The notes beneath the pieces were generated by a model. The model had not been told where the DNA came from. It saw nothing but the letters and a program-made list of their open reading frames with translations, and made no database searches. From assembly GCA_009911175.1 (NCBI GenBank), contig QXWX01000030.1, positions 13,477 through 77,476 on the forward strand: a stretch of 64,000 nucleotides of DNA, given 5' to 3'. The translations under genes were made by a program, and so were the position numbers. The DNA is from Lachnospiraceae bacterium (lineage in GTDB: Bacteria; Bacillota_A; Clostridia; Lachnospirales; Lachnospiraceae). Positions 9,040-17,917 of this stretch are shown piece by piece. Numbering within the stretch: position 1 is the first letter of the stretch; the number at the start of each line of letters is the position of its first letter.

Positions 9040-9449
9040 GAAGCATGATGAAAAGAAAGCAAAGAGGGCTTTTACTTCTGCTCCTTTTGGTTTTGCTTGC
9101 GGGGGCAGGCGGGTGTGCAAAGGAAGGCGGGGAAGATCCCTTTGATTTCTCGAAAATTGAGCCTAAAGACCTGAACCCGTGGACCTATGTGGAGGATACT
9201 GCGCTTTCTGAAAGCGGCCCCCTTACAGACCTTGCAGCCTCGTCCTCAGAGCTTGGAATTACCGTAGGAATCATGGGGATTGTGTTTTCTGTATTTTATA
9301 TGGTGATCCGGATCTGTTTTATGCGTAGCGCGGCAGCGAAGGAAGATGTAAAACGTGAGGCGCTGATGAAAGGGATGATTGCGATTATGCTGTTCAGTAT
9401 CCCGTTCTGGCTTGCGCTGTTCAAACAGTTTGCAGATTTATTAGTGTAG
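9036..9449 (+). CDS. VirB2-like lipoprotein of the transfer block
   Basis: A 137-residue protein with a strong signal peptide ending in a lipobox (LAGAGGC, Cys about 27), then a negatively charged spacer and two membrane segments (ITVGIMGIVFSVFYMVIRI and GMIAIMLFSIPFWLALF) around a basic loop. The two-helix part aligns by pattern with the gene at 8271 (LGIIGLVFSI versus VGIMGIVFSV), so the two look like diverged paralogues, one with a lipid anchor. It overlaps the upstream gene by four bases, indicating translational coupling. It is probably a membrane-channel or pilus-base component; the function is inferred. Confidence 0.55.
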   Translation: MRSMMKRKQRGLLLLLLLVLLAGAGGCAKEGGEDPFDFSKIEPKDLNPWTYVEDTALSESGPLTDLAASSSELGITVGIMGIVFSVFYMVIRICFMRSAAAKEDVKREALMKGMIAIMLFSIPFWLALFKQFADLLV

Positions 9450-9465
9450 CAGAAGAGGGAGAGAC

Positions 9466-10491
9466 ATGCAGATAATAAACGATTTGGTAAGAAACATACA
9501 GATGATTGCGGCTGCGGTTATTATAATCCTTTTATTATTTGGCGGTATTGGAGTATATCTGTTCCGCACAAGAAAAACGGCGGCCGCGGAGAAGGAGGTG
9601 GATTACTCTGAGTTCAGGAGAAAGGATGTTATGGAGTACGTGAAGCTGGATGATGTTGCAGAGGATATGCTGGTTTCAGATAATGGCAGGCGGTTCATTG
9701 CGGCAATTAAATGCCAGGGTTTTTCGTTCGCCGATGCCGAGGTAGAGGAAAAACTCCAGACGATCCGGGGCTATGTGACATTTTTTAATGTGCTTGATAA
9801 TAACCCGATTCAGTACCGGCAGTCGGCCCGGGATGTGAACCTTGACGGACTGATTAAAGACTATCAGGAACAGGCGGCAAGGCTGCAGGAACGCCGTTTT
9901 TCCCTGAATCTGGACTATACCGATACAAAAGAAGAATCAGAAGCGCCGGATCTCCTGGCAGAGGATTATAACATCTATTATGAGAAATTGAAACAGATGC
10001 AGAGGGAACTGATCTCATTAGGCTACCAGATTGACCAGTTAAATGCACAGATCCAGTATATGACGGCCATCTCAGGAGAAAATGCGGAGGCAAAGCGGGA
10101 GGAGATATACGTCTTTGACTGGCAGTACAACGCGGTTGACTTTTCCTCTCAGACGCTGGAAGAACAGGAGGTCTATCAGCGTGCGGAAGCGCAGCTTAAG
10201 GAAAAGGCAAGCGCATATATCACTGCGCTGCGAAACTGCGGAGTCCATGCCAAACGGATGACCGGTGTGGAGCTCTTAGAGGAGATCCGGAGATACACAC
10301 ATCCGGTCTCGGCAGCAAAAGGGACTGTAGAGGATATTGTACAGTCAGCGTATGACAGTATCTGTGTTTCCAGTGATTCATTAAAGGAGCTAGAAGAAGC
10401 AGCGAACAGGAAGATTGTGGAGAAAATCGTACAGGAGGTCCGCACAGATGCAGGAAGGAGGCAGAGCCATGCGAGAATTACTAATCCATAA
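9466..10491 (+). CDS. membrane-anchored coiled-coil conjugation protein
   Basis: A 341-residue protein with one N-terminal membrane helix (about residues 12-33), a short basic stop-transfer segment, then a long cytoplasmic region. A compact domain at about 45-120 (YVKLDDVAEDMLVSDNGRRFIAAIKCQGF, then RGYVTFFNVLDNNPIQYRQ) resembles the N-terminal domain that precedes VirB4-type ATPases in some Gram-positive systems. A helical, Glu/Gln-rich coiled-coil region follows (about 130-300). There is no Walker motif. It sits where a VirB4/TraE accessory protein would be expected and overlaps the start of the next, broken transfer gene. I do not recognise a named family. Confidence 0.5.
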   Translation: MQIINDLVRNIQMIAAAVIIILLLFGGIGVYLFRTRKTAAAEKEVDYSEFRRKDVMEYVKLDDVAEDMLVSDNGRRFIAAIKCQGFSFADAEVEEKLQTIRGYVTFFNVLDNNPIQYRQSARDVNLDGLIKDYQEQAARLQERRFSLNLDYTDTKEESEAPDLLAEDYNIYYEKLKQMQRELISLGYQIDQLNAQIQYMTAISGENAEAKREEIYVFDWQYNAVDFSSQTLEEQEVYQRAEAQLKEKASAYITALRNCGVHAKRMTGVELLEEIRRYTHPVSAAKGTVEDIVQSAYDSICVSSDSLKELEEAANRKIVEKIVQEVRTDAGRRQSHARITNP

Positions 10492-10550
10492 CCGGACAAT
10501 GGTTTTTATGGTCATAGCAGGACTTCTTATAACCGCTTTCATAAAGGCGC
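10469..10550 (+). pseudogene. 5' fragment of a transfer gene fused to IS66
   Basis: An AAGGAGG site at 10455 precedes ATG 10469. The first 25 or so residues include a membrane helix (MVFMVIAGLLITAFI) and follow on naturally from the transfer block. The reading frame then passes without interruption into IS66 transposase sequence near 10550. The rest of the transfer gene is missing on the right, so this is a truncated gene whose start now drives a chimeric ORF. The exact junction is uncertain by about 15 bases. Confidence 0.6.
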
Positions 10551-11722
10551 CGGTACCGACTGCTTTGCTGGCACACAGCCCGGCTTCGCCGTCTATGGCT
10601 GCTTTTGTCATGTATCAGAAGTTCCTGAATTCGGTGCCATTCTACCGTCAGGAAATGGACTGGCTCCAAATGGGAGCCCCGCTTGCCAGGGAAACGACTT
10701 CTAACTGGTGCATTAAATGTGCGCTGGCCTATTTCGAGCCTGTTTATGACCGGCTTCATGAATATCTTGTCAAGCGTGACCTCCTCCATGCGGATGAGAC
10801 TGTCTGTCAGGTTCTCCATGAGGAGGGGCGGGCGGCGACTTCCACCTCATATATGTGGATCTATCTCACAGGAAATGACGGCCTCCCGCCCATCATTCTT
10901 TATGATTATCAGCCCGGGAGAGCAGGGAATCATGCGAAAAATTTTCTGGAAGGATTCTCCGGACTGCTGGAATGCGATGGCTATACTGGATACAACAGTG
11001 TAGAGAATGTGATCCTGGTATGCTGTCTTGCGCATTGCCGGAGGTATTTCTTCGAAGCAGTTCCGGCAGCCCGCCGAAAAAAGATAAAACTGCTGGACAT
11101 CAACTCACCGGAAGAGATCCCGGAAGATGCGGCTGACCCGGAAAAAGCAAAGGAGGACAAGAAGATCCCGGCAGAGATCGGACTTTGCTATTGCAACAAG
11201 CTGTTCCGTATAGAACGGACACTCAAAGCCATGTCTCCGGAAGCGCGTAAGAACAAACGCCTGGAATTGGAAGTCCCTGTCTGGGACAATTTCTGGTCCT
11301 GGCTTGCAACGGTAGAACCGCTGGGCGGAAGCCTGTTGGAAAAAGCAGTAAACTATGCGGCTAACCATAGGGAGCTTCTGGGCAACTACCTGCTGGATGG
11401 GAGATGTGAGATCTCCAATAACCGGGCGGAACGATGCGCAAAATCCTACGCAACCGGGAGAAAGAACTTTCTTTTCCACGATACTGTGAATGGCGCGAGA
11501 TCAAGCGCCATCATCTACAGCCTGGTAGAAACGGCAAAAGCAAACAACCTAAACGTGTTCCAATACCTTTATACACTGTTGTTGTACATGCCAGACTATA
11601 AACAGGAGTCCGTAGGTGTGGAAGCAATGATGCCGTGGAACGACTTTATAAAGGAACGATGTTCCAAGGTGATGGACACGGAAACAGAAACACCGGAGAA
11701 CCGGGGGCAGATACCGCTCTGA
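10551..11722 (+). pseudogene. IS66 family transposase, 5' truncated
   Basis: About 390 residues of an IS66 (TnpC-type) DDE transposase beginning at the HSPASPSMAAFVMYQKF region, so the N-terminal leucine-zipper and zinc-binding parts, normally about 150 residues, are missing. Recognisable parts are a first Asp in LLHADETV, a second Asp in LLECDGYTGYN, the Glu in EISNNRAERCAKSYATGRKNF, and an intact IS66_C domain (SLVETAKANNLNVFQYLYTLL). The accessory genes tnpA and tnpB are absent. A GGGGCAG/CTGCCCC inverted repeat spans the stop codon (about 11704-11733). The frame is fused to the truncated transfer gene upstream. Transposition activity is very unlikely. Confidence 0.8.
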
Positions 11723-12137
11723 TAGCTGCCCCTTATTTGTGATGAAAAAACAATCGTTGATAAAAGCTATATTCGCTTATAGTTCCAGGATTCTATGAGC
11801 CTTTCCAGTTTTGAACTTATAATTCTTATATACTTCGGTTCATTAAGAACTTGATTATAAACAAATCCCTGAATCCGTGAACCCAAAAGGTGAAAATGTG
11901 CTAAAAATCGAATAACTGCAAGGGTTTTAGGATTATATGATTCTAAATATTTTTTCACTATTGGGTGAAAGCATTGTAGGAAAACATATCGCCAAAGGCA
12001 TAATATTTTCAAATTCTCCGAAAAAATTTCACCCAAATGGTTCACGGATTCAGGAAATCTTGAATCACATCATTCACTTGTCAGTCAAAAAGATTATCCC
12101 ACAGATTTTAGAATATGTAAAACCGGTAGGTTATTCA
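11723..12137. other. AT-rich non-coding segment with inverted repeat
   Basis: About 415 bases between the IS66 remnant and the VirB4 remnant with no convincing gene. A 92-codon reverse frame spans 11767-12045, but it has no good ribosome binding site or family match and is probably chance. The base composition is more AT-rich than either neighbour. The main structure is the imperfect inverted repeat at 11867-12055. Confidence 0.5.
11867..12055. repeat. 29-base imperfect inverted repeat flanking 131 bases
   Basis: The arms at 11867-11895 and 12027-12055 share CCTGAATCCGTGAACC on one side and its complement on the other, with a further TTTCACC/GGTGAAA match after a short mismatch. The layout suggests the ends of a small non-autonomous element or an internally deleted insertion sequence. 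No target duplication could be identified. Confidence 0.5.
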
Positions 12138-13287
12138 TCGCTTACCTTGAAACGGGCGTGATTGTAAACTTACATATCCACAGTATCGACCAGACGGAAG
12201 CCATTAAGACCGTCAAGCGCAAAATCACCGACCTTGACAAAATGAAAATCGAGGAACAGAAGAAAGCCGTCCGCGCAGGGTACGACATGGATATAATCCC
12301 GTCCGACCTTGCCACGTTTGGCGGCGAAGCGAAAAATCTCTTGCAGGACTTACAGAGCCGCAATGAAAGAATGTTCCTCTTGACTTTCCTTGTGGTGAAC
12401 ATGGCAGACACAAAAAGAAAGCTGGAAAATGACATTTTCGCGGCGGCGGGGATTGCACAGAAATATAACTGCGCCCTCACCCGGCTTGACTACCAGCAGG
12501 AAGCGGGGCTGATGTCAAGCGTCCCTATCGGTGAGAACCTTATCCCCATACAGCGGGGCTTGACGACTTCCAGCACAGCAATCTTTATCCCCTTTATCAC
12601 ACAGGAGCTTTTTCAGAGGGGCGCAAGCCTTTATTACGGGCTGAACGCTCTTTCCAACAACATGATCTTATGCGACCGCAAGCAGCTTAAAAATCCCAAC
12701 GGCTTGATCTTGGGAACGCCGGGAAGCGGGAAATCCTTTGCGGCGAAGCGGGAAATGACAAACGCTTTCCTCATTACGGACGACGACATTATTATCTGCG
12801 ATCCCGAAGCCGAGTATTACCCCCTTGTGCAAAGATTACAGGGACAGGTGATAAGGCTTTCCCCCACCAGCCCGCACTACGTCAACCCTATGGATATAAA
12901 CCTCAACTATTCCGAGGACGACAACCCGCTTGCGCTGAAAAGCGATTTTATCCTCTCCCTTTGTGAGCTGATCGTCGGCGGCAAGGAGGGCTTGCAGCCC
13001 GTGGATAAGACCGTCATTGACTGCGCTGTTAGGAACGTGTACCGTCCTTTCCTTGCAGCCCCCGACCCGGCAAAAATGCCGATTTTGGGCGACCTTTACG
13101 ACGAGCTTTTGAAGCAGCTGGAGCCGGAAGCGGCGCGTATCGCGGCGGCATTGGAGTTTACGTTTCCGGGAGCCTTAACGTCTTTAACCACAGGACAAAT
13201 GTAGAGCTTAACAACCGCCTTGTCTGCTTTGACATTAAACAGCTTGGAAAGCAGCTCAAAAAGTTAGGTATGCTGATTGTGCAGGAT
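12138..13287 (+). pseudogene. VirB4/TraE-type conjugation ATPase of a Tn1549-like element, broken
   Basis: A strongly coding stretch for the central part of a VirB4 ATPase: Walker A is GTPGSGKSFAAKRE (about 12717-12760), followed by the IIICDPEAEYYPLV segment. The N-terminal third is missing, the recognisable sequence beginning near 12138. The frame shifts at about 13156, where a single base appears lost, giving an early stop at 13201-13203; the original frame continues as YVSGSLNVFNHRTN to LGMLIVQD near 13286. There the sequence jumps into the 3' end of an opposing Xre gene. It is a remnant with both ends lost and one frameshift, and its composition is more GC-rich than the flanking DNA. Confidence 0.85.
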
Positions 13288-13587
13288 TCCCGTATCGCTC
13301 ATATCGTCCAGCAAAGCGTCAAGCTGCCGCCGCTGGGTATTCTTCCCGGCGGGCTGCTCCAAAAGGAATTGGTCTACCGAGATATTGTAACGCAGCATAA
13401 GCTCAAAGAATATCTGTAAACTGGGGTGCTGCCCCTTATTCTCAATATTCGCAAGGTAGCGCGGGGATATATACATTTCGTCGCATACCTTTTTCCGGCT
13501 TTCCTTGCGCCCTTTCCGGGCTGTCTTAATTGCTTCCCCAAAAGCCTTAAAGTCGTATCGTGGTACTGGTCTTTTTGCCATATTCAT
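13264..13587 (-). pseudogene. Xre-type HTH regulator of a Tn1549-like element, 3' truncated
   Basis: A 107-codon frame. The first 97 residues are a typical element-borne regulator: a conserved N-terminus (AKRPVPRYDFKAFGEAIK), an HTH (SRKKVCDEMYISPRYLANIENKGQHPSL), then IFFELMLRYNISVDQFL. The final nine residues (GILHNQHT and the residue before) come from antisense VirB4 sequence, and the usual C-terminal helix after LDDMSD is missing. The deletion junction is therefore near 13287-13293. The DNA-binding domain is complete, so a shortened repressor might still be made. It is transcribed away from the pst operon. Confidence 0.75.
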
Positions 13588-13682
13588 TCACCCTATTACA
13601 TTTTACTGTTCACCTTTCTTTTTGGATATGTCTACACAGTACCTATCAATAGCTTAAATAATTCCTATTTCTGCATAGAAAC

Positions 13683-13736
13683 TTTACATCAATTTTACAA
13701 TGCCGCGATATTGGATTTGATTTTTGTCCTGTATGA
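13683..13736 (+). promoter_or_regulatory. PHO-box-like promoter of the pst operon
   Basis: TTTACA occurs at 13683-13688 and again at 13694-13699, an 11-base spacing that matches the PhoP/PhoB direct-repeat geometry. A TATGAT-like -10 lies near 13731-13736, about 50 bases before the pstS start. A 39-base segment from 13683 is nearly repeated at 20300, after phoR. The encoded PhoP homologue at 17918 is the likely binder; this is inferred from the pattern. Confidence 0.6.
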
Positions 13737-13784
13737 TATAGCTGTAAACTTCAAGAAAAACAAAAAGCAAAGGAGATTCAAAAA

Positions 13785-14678
13785 ATGAAAACATCAAAAA
13801 AATACTTGGCATTTGCCCTTATGAGTGTTCTAATGCTGTCTGCATTAACGGGGTGCAGTAATAAGAACGAGGGCGATTCAGCCAAATTTGACACAGCAAG
13901 AGAGATCAATGTACTTACCCGCGAAGATGGCTCGGGGACACGCGGCGCGTTCATAGAGCTGTTTGGAATCGAGCAGAAAAATGAAGCGGGAGAAAAAATC
14001 GACTATACAGCAGACACCGCCGCCGTTACAAATTCTACGTCTGTTATGATGACAACGGTTGCCGGGGATTTATACTCTATCGGATATATTTCTCTTGGCT
14101 CCATGAATGATACTGTAAAGGCGATTCAGATCGACGGCTGCGAAGCAACGATTGAAAATATCAAAAATGGTACATATAAGATTGCGCGTCCCTTTAACAT
14201 TGCGACAAAGGACGGTTTAAGTGACACAGCGCAGGATTTTATCGACTTCATTATGAGTGCGGACGGTCAAGCAGTGATTGAAGAAAATGGATATATTTCT
14301 GTATCTGACGCGGGAAGTTACAGCGGGGAAATGGATTCGGGCAAAATTATTGTAGCGGGTTCCAGCTCTGTCACCCCGGTTATGGAAAAACTCAAAGAAG
14401 CCTATCTTGAGAGAAATCCGGGCGTTACGATTGAGATACAGCAAAGTGATTCTTCTACTGGTATGTCTGACACAATAGACGGAACCTGCGATATAGGCAT
14501 GGCTTCCCGTGAGCTGAAAGATTCCGAAATGGAAAAAGGACTGACCGCTACCGTAATTGCAATGGACGGTATTACAGTGATTGTTAATAATGACTGTCCC
14601 ATAAATAACCTTACAAGTGAACAGGTAAAAGATATTTTTATGGGTAATGCGGTTCGTTGGAGTGAAATATCACAGTAG
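13785..14678 (+). CDS. pstS: phosphate-binding lipoprotein PstS (circularly permuted)
   Basis: A 297-residue substrate-binding lipoprotein that captures phosphate outside the membrane for PstCAB. The signal peptide ends at a lipobox (LSALTGC, Cys24). The unusual point is domain order. In classical PstS the strand with GSxSVTP and the DIGxxSR block come first and the R-x-DGSGT phosphate-binding loop comes later. Here REDGSGTRGAF is at about 46-57, followed by the usual C-terminal half (FIMSADGQAVIEENGY), and GSSSVTPVMEKL starts only at 192, followed by CDIGMASREL and LTSEQVKDIFMG at the end. All phosphate-contacting motifs are present, so it should be functional. AAAGGAGA lies before the ATG. 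It is first in the operon, behind the PHO-box-like site. Confidence 0.9.
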   Translation: MKTSKKYLAFALMSVLMLSALTGCSNKNEGDSAKFDTAREINVLTREDGSGTRGAFIELFGIEQKNEAGEKIDYTADTAAVTNSTSVMMTTVAGDLYSIGYISLGSMNDTVKAIQIDGCEATIENIKNGTYKIARPFNIATKDGLSDTAQDFIDFIMSADGQAVIEENGYISVSDAGSYSGEMDSGKIIVAGSSSVTPVMEKLKEAYLERNPGVTIEIQQSDSSTGMSDTIDGTCDIGMASRELKDSEMEKGLTATVIAMDGITVIVNNDCPINNLTSEQVKDIFMGNAVRWSEISQ

Positions 14679-14735
14679 GATTTTAAGGGGCTGCGGTAAG
14701 AAAGCCGCCGCCCCTTTTCAATAAGGAGCATGATT

Positions 14736-15584
14736 ATGAAGAATATAAAAGAAAAAGTGATGAAACTGCTTTTTTTCTTGACAGCCCTTGTTTCCATAGC
14801 AGCGGTAATTCTAATCTGCATATTCCTGTTTGCAAGCGGTATCCCTGCAATAAAAGAAATAGGCGTTTTCAAATTTTTGCTGGGTACAAGCTGGAAACCC
14901 GCAAATAATCTCTATGGGATTCTCCCTATGATCGTCGGCTCTTTCTATGTAACTGCCGGAGCATTGATTATTGGCGTACCGATTGGAATATTGACAGCGG
15001 TATTCATGGCAAGATTTGCTCCGAGAAGTATCTATGCGCCTTTGAAAGCTGCTGTTAATCTAATGGCGGGGATTCCGTCGGTTGTGTACGGTTTTTTTGG
15101 ATTGGTAGTCTTAGTGCCTTTTATTCGGGAAGCCTTTGGCGGGCGCGGTATGAGTGTACTTACTGCTTCTGTCCTGCTGGGGCTGATGATTTTACCTACC
15201 ATTATCAGCGTTTCGGAAACTTCAATCCGGGCTGTCCCGGAAAGTTACTATGAGGGAGGGCTTGCTCTTGGAGCTTCCCATGAAAGAAGTGTATTTTTTA
15301 CGGTTCTTCCCGCAGCAAAGAGCGGTATTTTTGCAGGGGTTGTATTAGGGATTGGGCGGGCAGTCGGTGAAACAATGGCGGTTATGATGGTTGCCGGAAA
15401 TCAAGCGGTTATCCCGGACAGTATGCTTTCCGGCGTTCGGACACTGACCACAAACATTGTATTGGAAATGGGATATTCTACGGATTTACACCGTGAAGCG
15501 TTAATTGGTACGGCTGTTGTCCTGTTTGTTTTCATTCTCATTATCAATCTGTCCCTCTCCCTGTTCAAAAGGAGGGTGAAATAA
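14736..15584 (+). CDS. pstC: phosphate ABC transporter permease PstC
   Basis: A 282-residue integral membrane permease with about six helices and the binding-protein-dependent transport signature (the EGGLALGASHERSVFFTVLPAA region), which contacts PstB. The GIPSVVYGFFGLVVLVPF segment is typical of PstC/PstA. ATG 14736 is preferred to ATG 14730 because AAGGAG at 14723-14728 then has normal spacing. It follows pstS after a short gap and abuts pstA, whose start comes immediately after the stop codon. Confidence 0.92.
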   Translation: MKNIKEKVMKLLFFLTALVSIAAVILICIFLFASGIPAIKEIGVFKFLLGTSWKPANNLYGILPMIVGSFYVTAGALIIGVPIGILTAVFMARFAPRSIYAPLKAAVNLMAGIPSVVYGFFGLVVLVPFIREAFGGRGMSVLTASVLLGLMILPTIISVSETSIRAVPESYYEGGLALGASHERSVFFTVLPAAKSGIFAGVVLGIGRAVGETMAVMMVAGNQAVIPDSMLSGVRTLTTNIVLEMGYSTDLHREALIGTAVVLFVFILIINLSLSLFKRRVK

Positions 15585-16451
15585 ATGGTTGGAAAATTGA
15601 AACGGAAATGGTGCGCATACAGACGCGACCCTAAATCTTTTGTTCTCTTTCTTTCTGTATGCCTTGCAGCATTGATTACAATGCTTGCGCTTATTTTTAT
15701 TATTGCATACATATTGATAAAAGGGATTCCAAATTTAACGCTGGATTTATTTGACAGCAAATATACAACAGAAAATGTGTCCCTGCTTCCAGCACTTATC
15801 AATACACTGTTCATTATGCTGCTTTCCCTGCTGTTTGCGGTTCCCGTAGGAATTGGTGCTGCAATTTATCTGACAGAATACGCAAGACGGGGAAATAAGC
15901 TGGTTCATATCGTAGGTATTACCGCTGAAACATTGTCCGGGATTCCGTCAATCGTTTATGGGCTGTTCGGTTCCCTTTTCTTCGTGAAATATCTTGGGCT
16001 GGGGTTGTCTTTGCTGTCCGGGGCTTTGACATTAAGCATTATGATTTTGCCGCTTATTATGCGGACAACAGAAGAAGCCTTGCGAAGCGTTCCCGACAGT
16101 TACCGCGAGGGCAGCTTCGGGCTTGGAGCCGGAAAGCTACGAACCGTATTCTCTATTGTCCTGCCCTGCGCCGTTCCGGGTATCTTGTCCGGCGTTATTC
16201 TTGGAATCGGGCGTATCGTCGGGGAATCGGCGGCACTGATCTTTACTTCCGGAACCGTTGCAGAAATAGCAACAAGTATTTTTTCGTCGGCAAGAACTTT
16301 ATCCGTCCATATGTATTCTATTTCGGGTGAGGGACTGTATATCAAGCAGACTTACGCAACTGCGGTTGTATTATTGGTTGTTGTCATTCTGATAAATGCA
16401 CTTTCTGGGTTTGTGGCAAAAAAGATAGGAGGTAAAAACACAGATGGATAA
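15585..16451 (+). CDS. pstA: phosphate ABC transporter permease PstA
   Basis: A 288-residue permease paired with PstC to form the phosphate channel. It has about six membrane helices, a basic cytoplasmic N-terminus ([16 protein letters not shown]), the family segment [16 protein letters not shown], and the EAA-like loop [20 protein letters not shown] that docks on PstB. It starts directly after the pstC stop with GGAGGG inside the pstC end, and overlaps pstB by eight bases, so translation is probably coupled. Confidence 0.92.
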   Translation: MVGKLKRKWCAYRRDPKSFVLFLSVCLAALITMLALIFIIAYILIKGIPNLTLDLFDSKYTTENVSLLPALINTLFIMLLSLLFAVPVGIGAAIYLTEYARRGNKLVHIVGITAETLSGIPSIVYGLFGSLFFVKYLGLGLSLLSGALTLSIMILPLIMRTTEEALRSVPDSYREGSFGLGAGKLRTVFSIVLPCAVPGILSGVILGIGRIVGESAALIFTSGTVAEIATSIFSSARTLSVHMYSISGEGLYIKQTYATAVVLLVVVILINALSGFVAKKIGGKNTDG

Positions 16452-17193
16452 AATCGTGGTTGAGGATTTGGATTTATTCTACGGAAACTTTCAAGCCTTG
16501 AAAAAAATAAATGTGGCGTTTAAGGAACACGAAATTACCGCGCTGATCGGACCGTCGGGCTGCGGTAAATCGACATTATTAAAAACATTGAACCGAATGA
16601 ATGACTTGGTGGAGGGCTGCCACATCAAAGGGACTATCCGTTTAGACGGTGAAGATATTTATGGAAATATGGATATTAACCTACTGCGTAAACGTGTGGG
16701 AATGGTATTTCAAAAACCGAATCCGTTCCCTATGAGCATTTATGACAATGTTGCCTTTGGAGCAAGGACGCATGGTATCCGTTCTAAAGCTGCGCTGGAC
16801 GAAATTGTAGAGCGTTCCTTAAAAGGGGCGGCAATTTGGGACGAGGTAAAAGACAGGCTGAAAAAATCTGCGCTTGGTATGTCGGGCGGTCAACAGCAGC
16901 GTCTTTGCATTGCCCGCGCTTTGGCAGTGGAGCCGGAAGTTTTGTTGATGGACGAACCGACCAGCGCACTTGACCCTATTTCTACGGCAAAGGTAGAGGA
17001 ACTTGCCGCAGAATTAAAAAAGGACTATACCATTGTCATTGTGACACATAATATGCAGCAAGCACTCCGAATTTCCGACAGGACAGCGTTTTTCCTGCTT
17101 GGGGAAATGGTGGAGTTTGGAGAAACAGAAAAATTATTCTCCATGCCGCAGGACAAGCGGACAGAGGATTATATTACGGGGAGGTTTGGATAA
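16444..17193 (+). CDS. pstB: phosphate ABC transporter ATPase PstB
   Basis: A 249-residue ATPase of the phosphate importer. Walker A is GPSGCGKST (about residues 33-41), the Q loop is [18 protein letters not shown] (diagnostic of PstB), the signature is [17 protein letters not shown], and Walker B is [13 protein letters not shown] with the TIVIVTHNM switch histidine. Length and motifs are complete. It overlaps both neighbours, so it belongs to one translationally coupled operon. Confidence 0.95.
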   Translation: MDKIVVEDLDLFYGNFQALKKINVAFKEHEITALIGPSGCGKSTLLKTLNRMNDLVEGCHIKGTIRLDGEDIYGNMDINLLRKRVGMVFQKPNPFPMSIYDNVAFGARTHGIRSKAALDEIVERSLKGAAIWDEVKDRLKKSALGMSGGQQQRLCIARALAVEPEVLLMDEPTSALDPISTAKVEELAAELKKDYTIVIVTHNMQQALRISDRTAFFLLGEMVEFGETEKLFSMPQDKRTEDYITGRFG

Positions 17194-17834
17194 TGCGCCT
17201 AAAATTTGATGAACAGTTAGATTTATTAAATAAAGAGTTGATTACAATGGGGGCTTTTTGTGAAAATGCGATTGCTATGTCCGCAAAAGCTCTGACAGAG
17301 GGGAATCCCGCGCTTGCAAAGGCTGTTCCCGATCTCTCTGTTCAGATAGACCACAAGGAGCGCGAAATTGAAACTATGTGTCTAAAGCTACTCTTACAGC
17401 AGCAGCCCGTGGCAAAAGATTTGAGGGTTGTATCGTCCGCGCTGAAAATGGTGACAGATATGGCAAGAATCGGAGATCAATCCGCAGACATAGCGGAAAT
17501 TATCACATTAGCCAATATCCACGCCACCGACGACACACAAGTTATCCATGATATGTCGGTTGCTGTCATTAAAATGGTAACGGACAGTATTGACGCTTTT
17601 GTGAAAAAGGATATGCAGATGGCGAAAGCCGTGATAGATTATGATGATGTGGTGGATTCCTTTTTCGATAAGGTGAAGAAAATGCTGATTGAACTTTTCA
17701 GCAAGCCCGAAACAGACGGTGAGTATGCCATAGACCTGTTAATGATTGCAAAATATTTTGAACGTATCGGAGATCATGCGGTCAATATTGCAAAATGGGT
17801 TCTGTTCTCAATCACAGGGAACAAAGAGGGGTGA
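17193..17834 (+). CDS. phoU: phosphate signalling regulator PhoU
   Basis: A 213-residue all-helical protein made of two PhoU repeats; each has the metal-binding E/D-x-x-x-D type motif (residues around VTDMARIGDQSADIAE and IAKYFERIGDHAVNIAKW). It links PstB activity to the PhoR kinase and represses the regulon when phosphate is sufficient. Its first base overlaps the pstB stop. It is slightly shorter than E. coli PhoU but standard for Firmicutes. Confidence 0.92.
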   Translation: MRLKFDEQLDLLNKELITMGAFCENAIAMSAKALTEGNPALAKAVPDLSVQIDHKEREIETMCLKLLLQQQPVAKDLRVVSSALKMVTDMARIGDQSADIAEIITLANIHATDDTQVIHDMSVAVIKMVTDSIDAFVKKDMQMAKAVIDYDDVVDSFFDKVKKMLIELFSKPETDGEYAIDLLMIAKYFERIGDHAVNIAKWVLFSITGNKEG

Positions 17835-17917
17835 ACATACCGCCATTGATGAAATATAGGTAATATGGTATGATTGAGTTCGGAATATTGCCACAGGAAA
17901 GAAAGGAGCAGATTTAC

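Noticed and set aside
10415..10468. Upstream start at 10415 for the IS66-containing frame
   Set aside because: Lies inside the preceding transfer gene without a ribosome binding site; ATG 10469 has AAGGAGG at proper spacing.
11767..12045. 92-codon reverse frame in the AT-rich spacer
   Set aside because: Covers the inverted-repeat segment, lacks a ribosome binding site and shows no recognisable family.
13785..14678. PstS read as two fused binding proteins or a misassembly
   Set aside because: Each half occurs once and together they make one complete binding protein of normal length, so permutation is the simpler reading.
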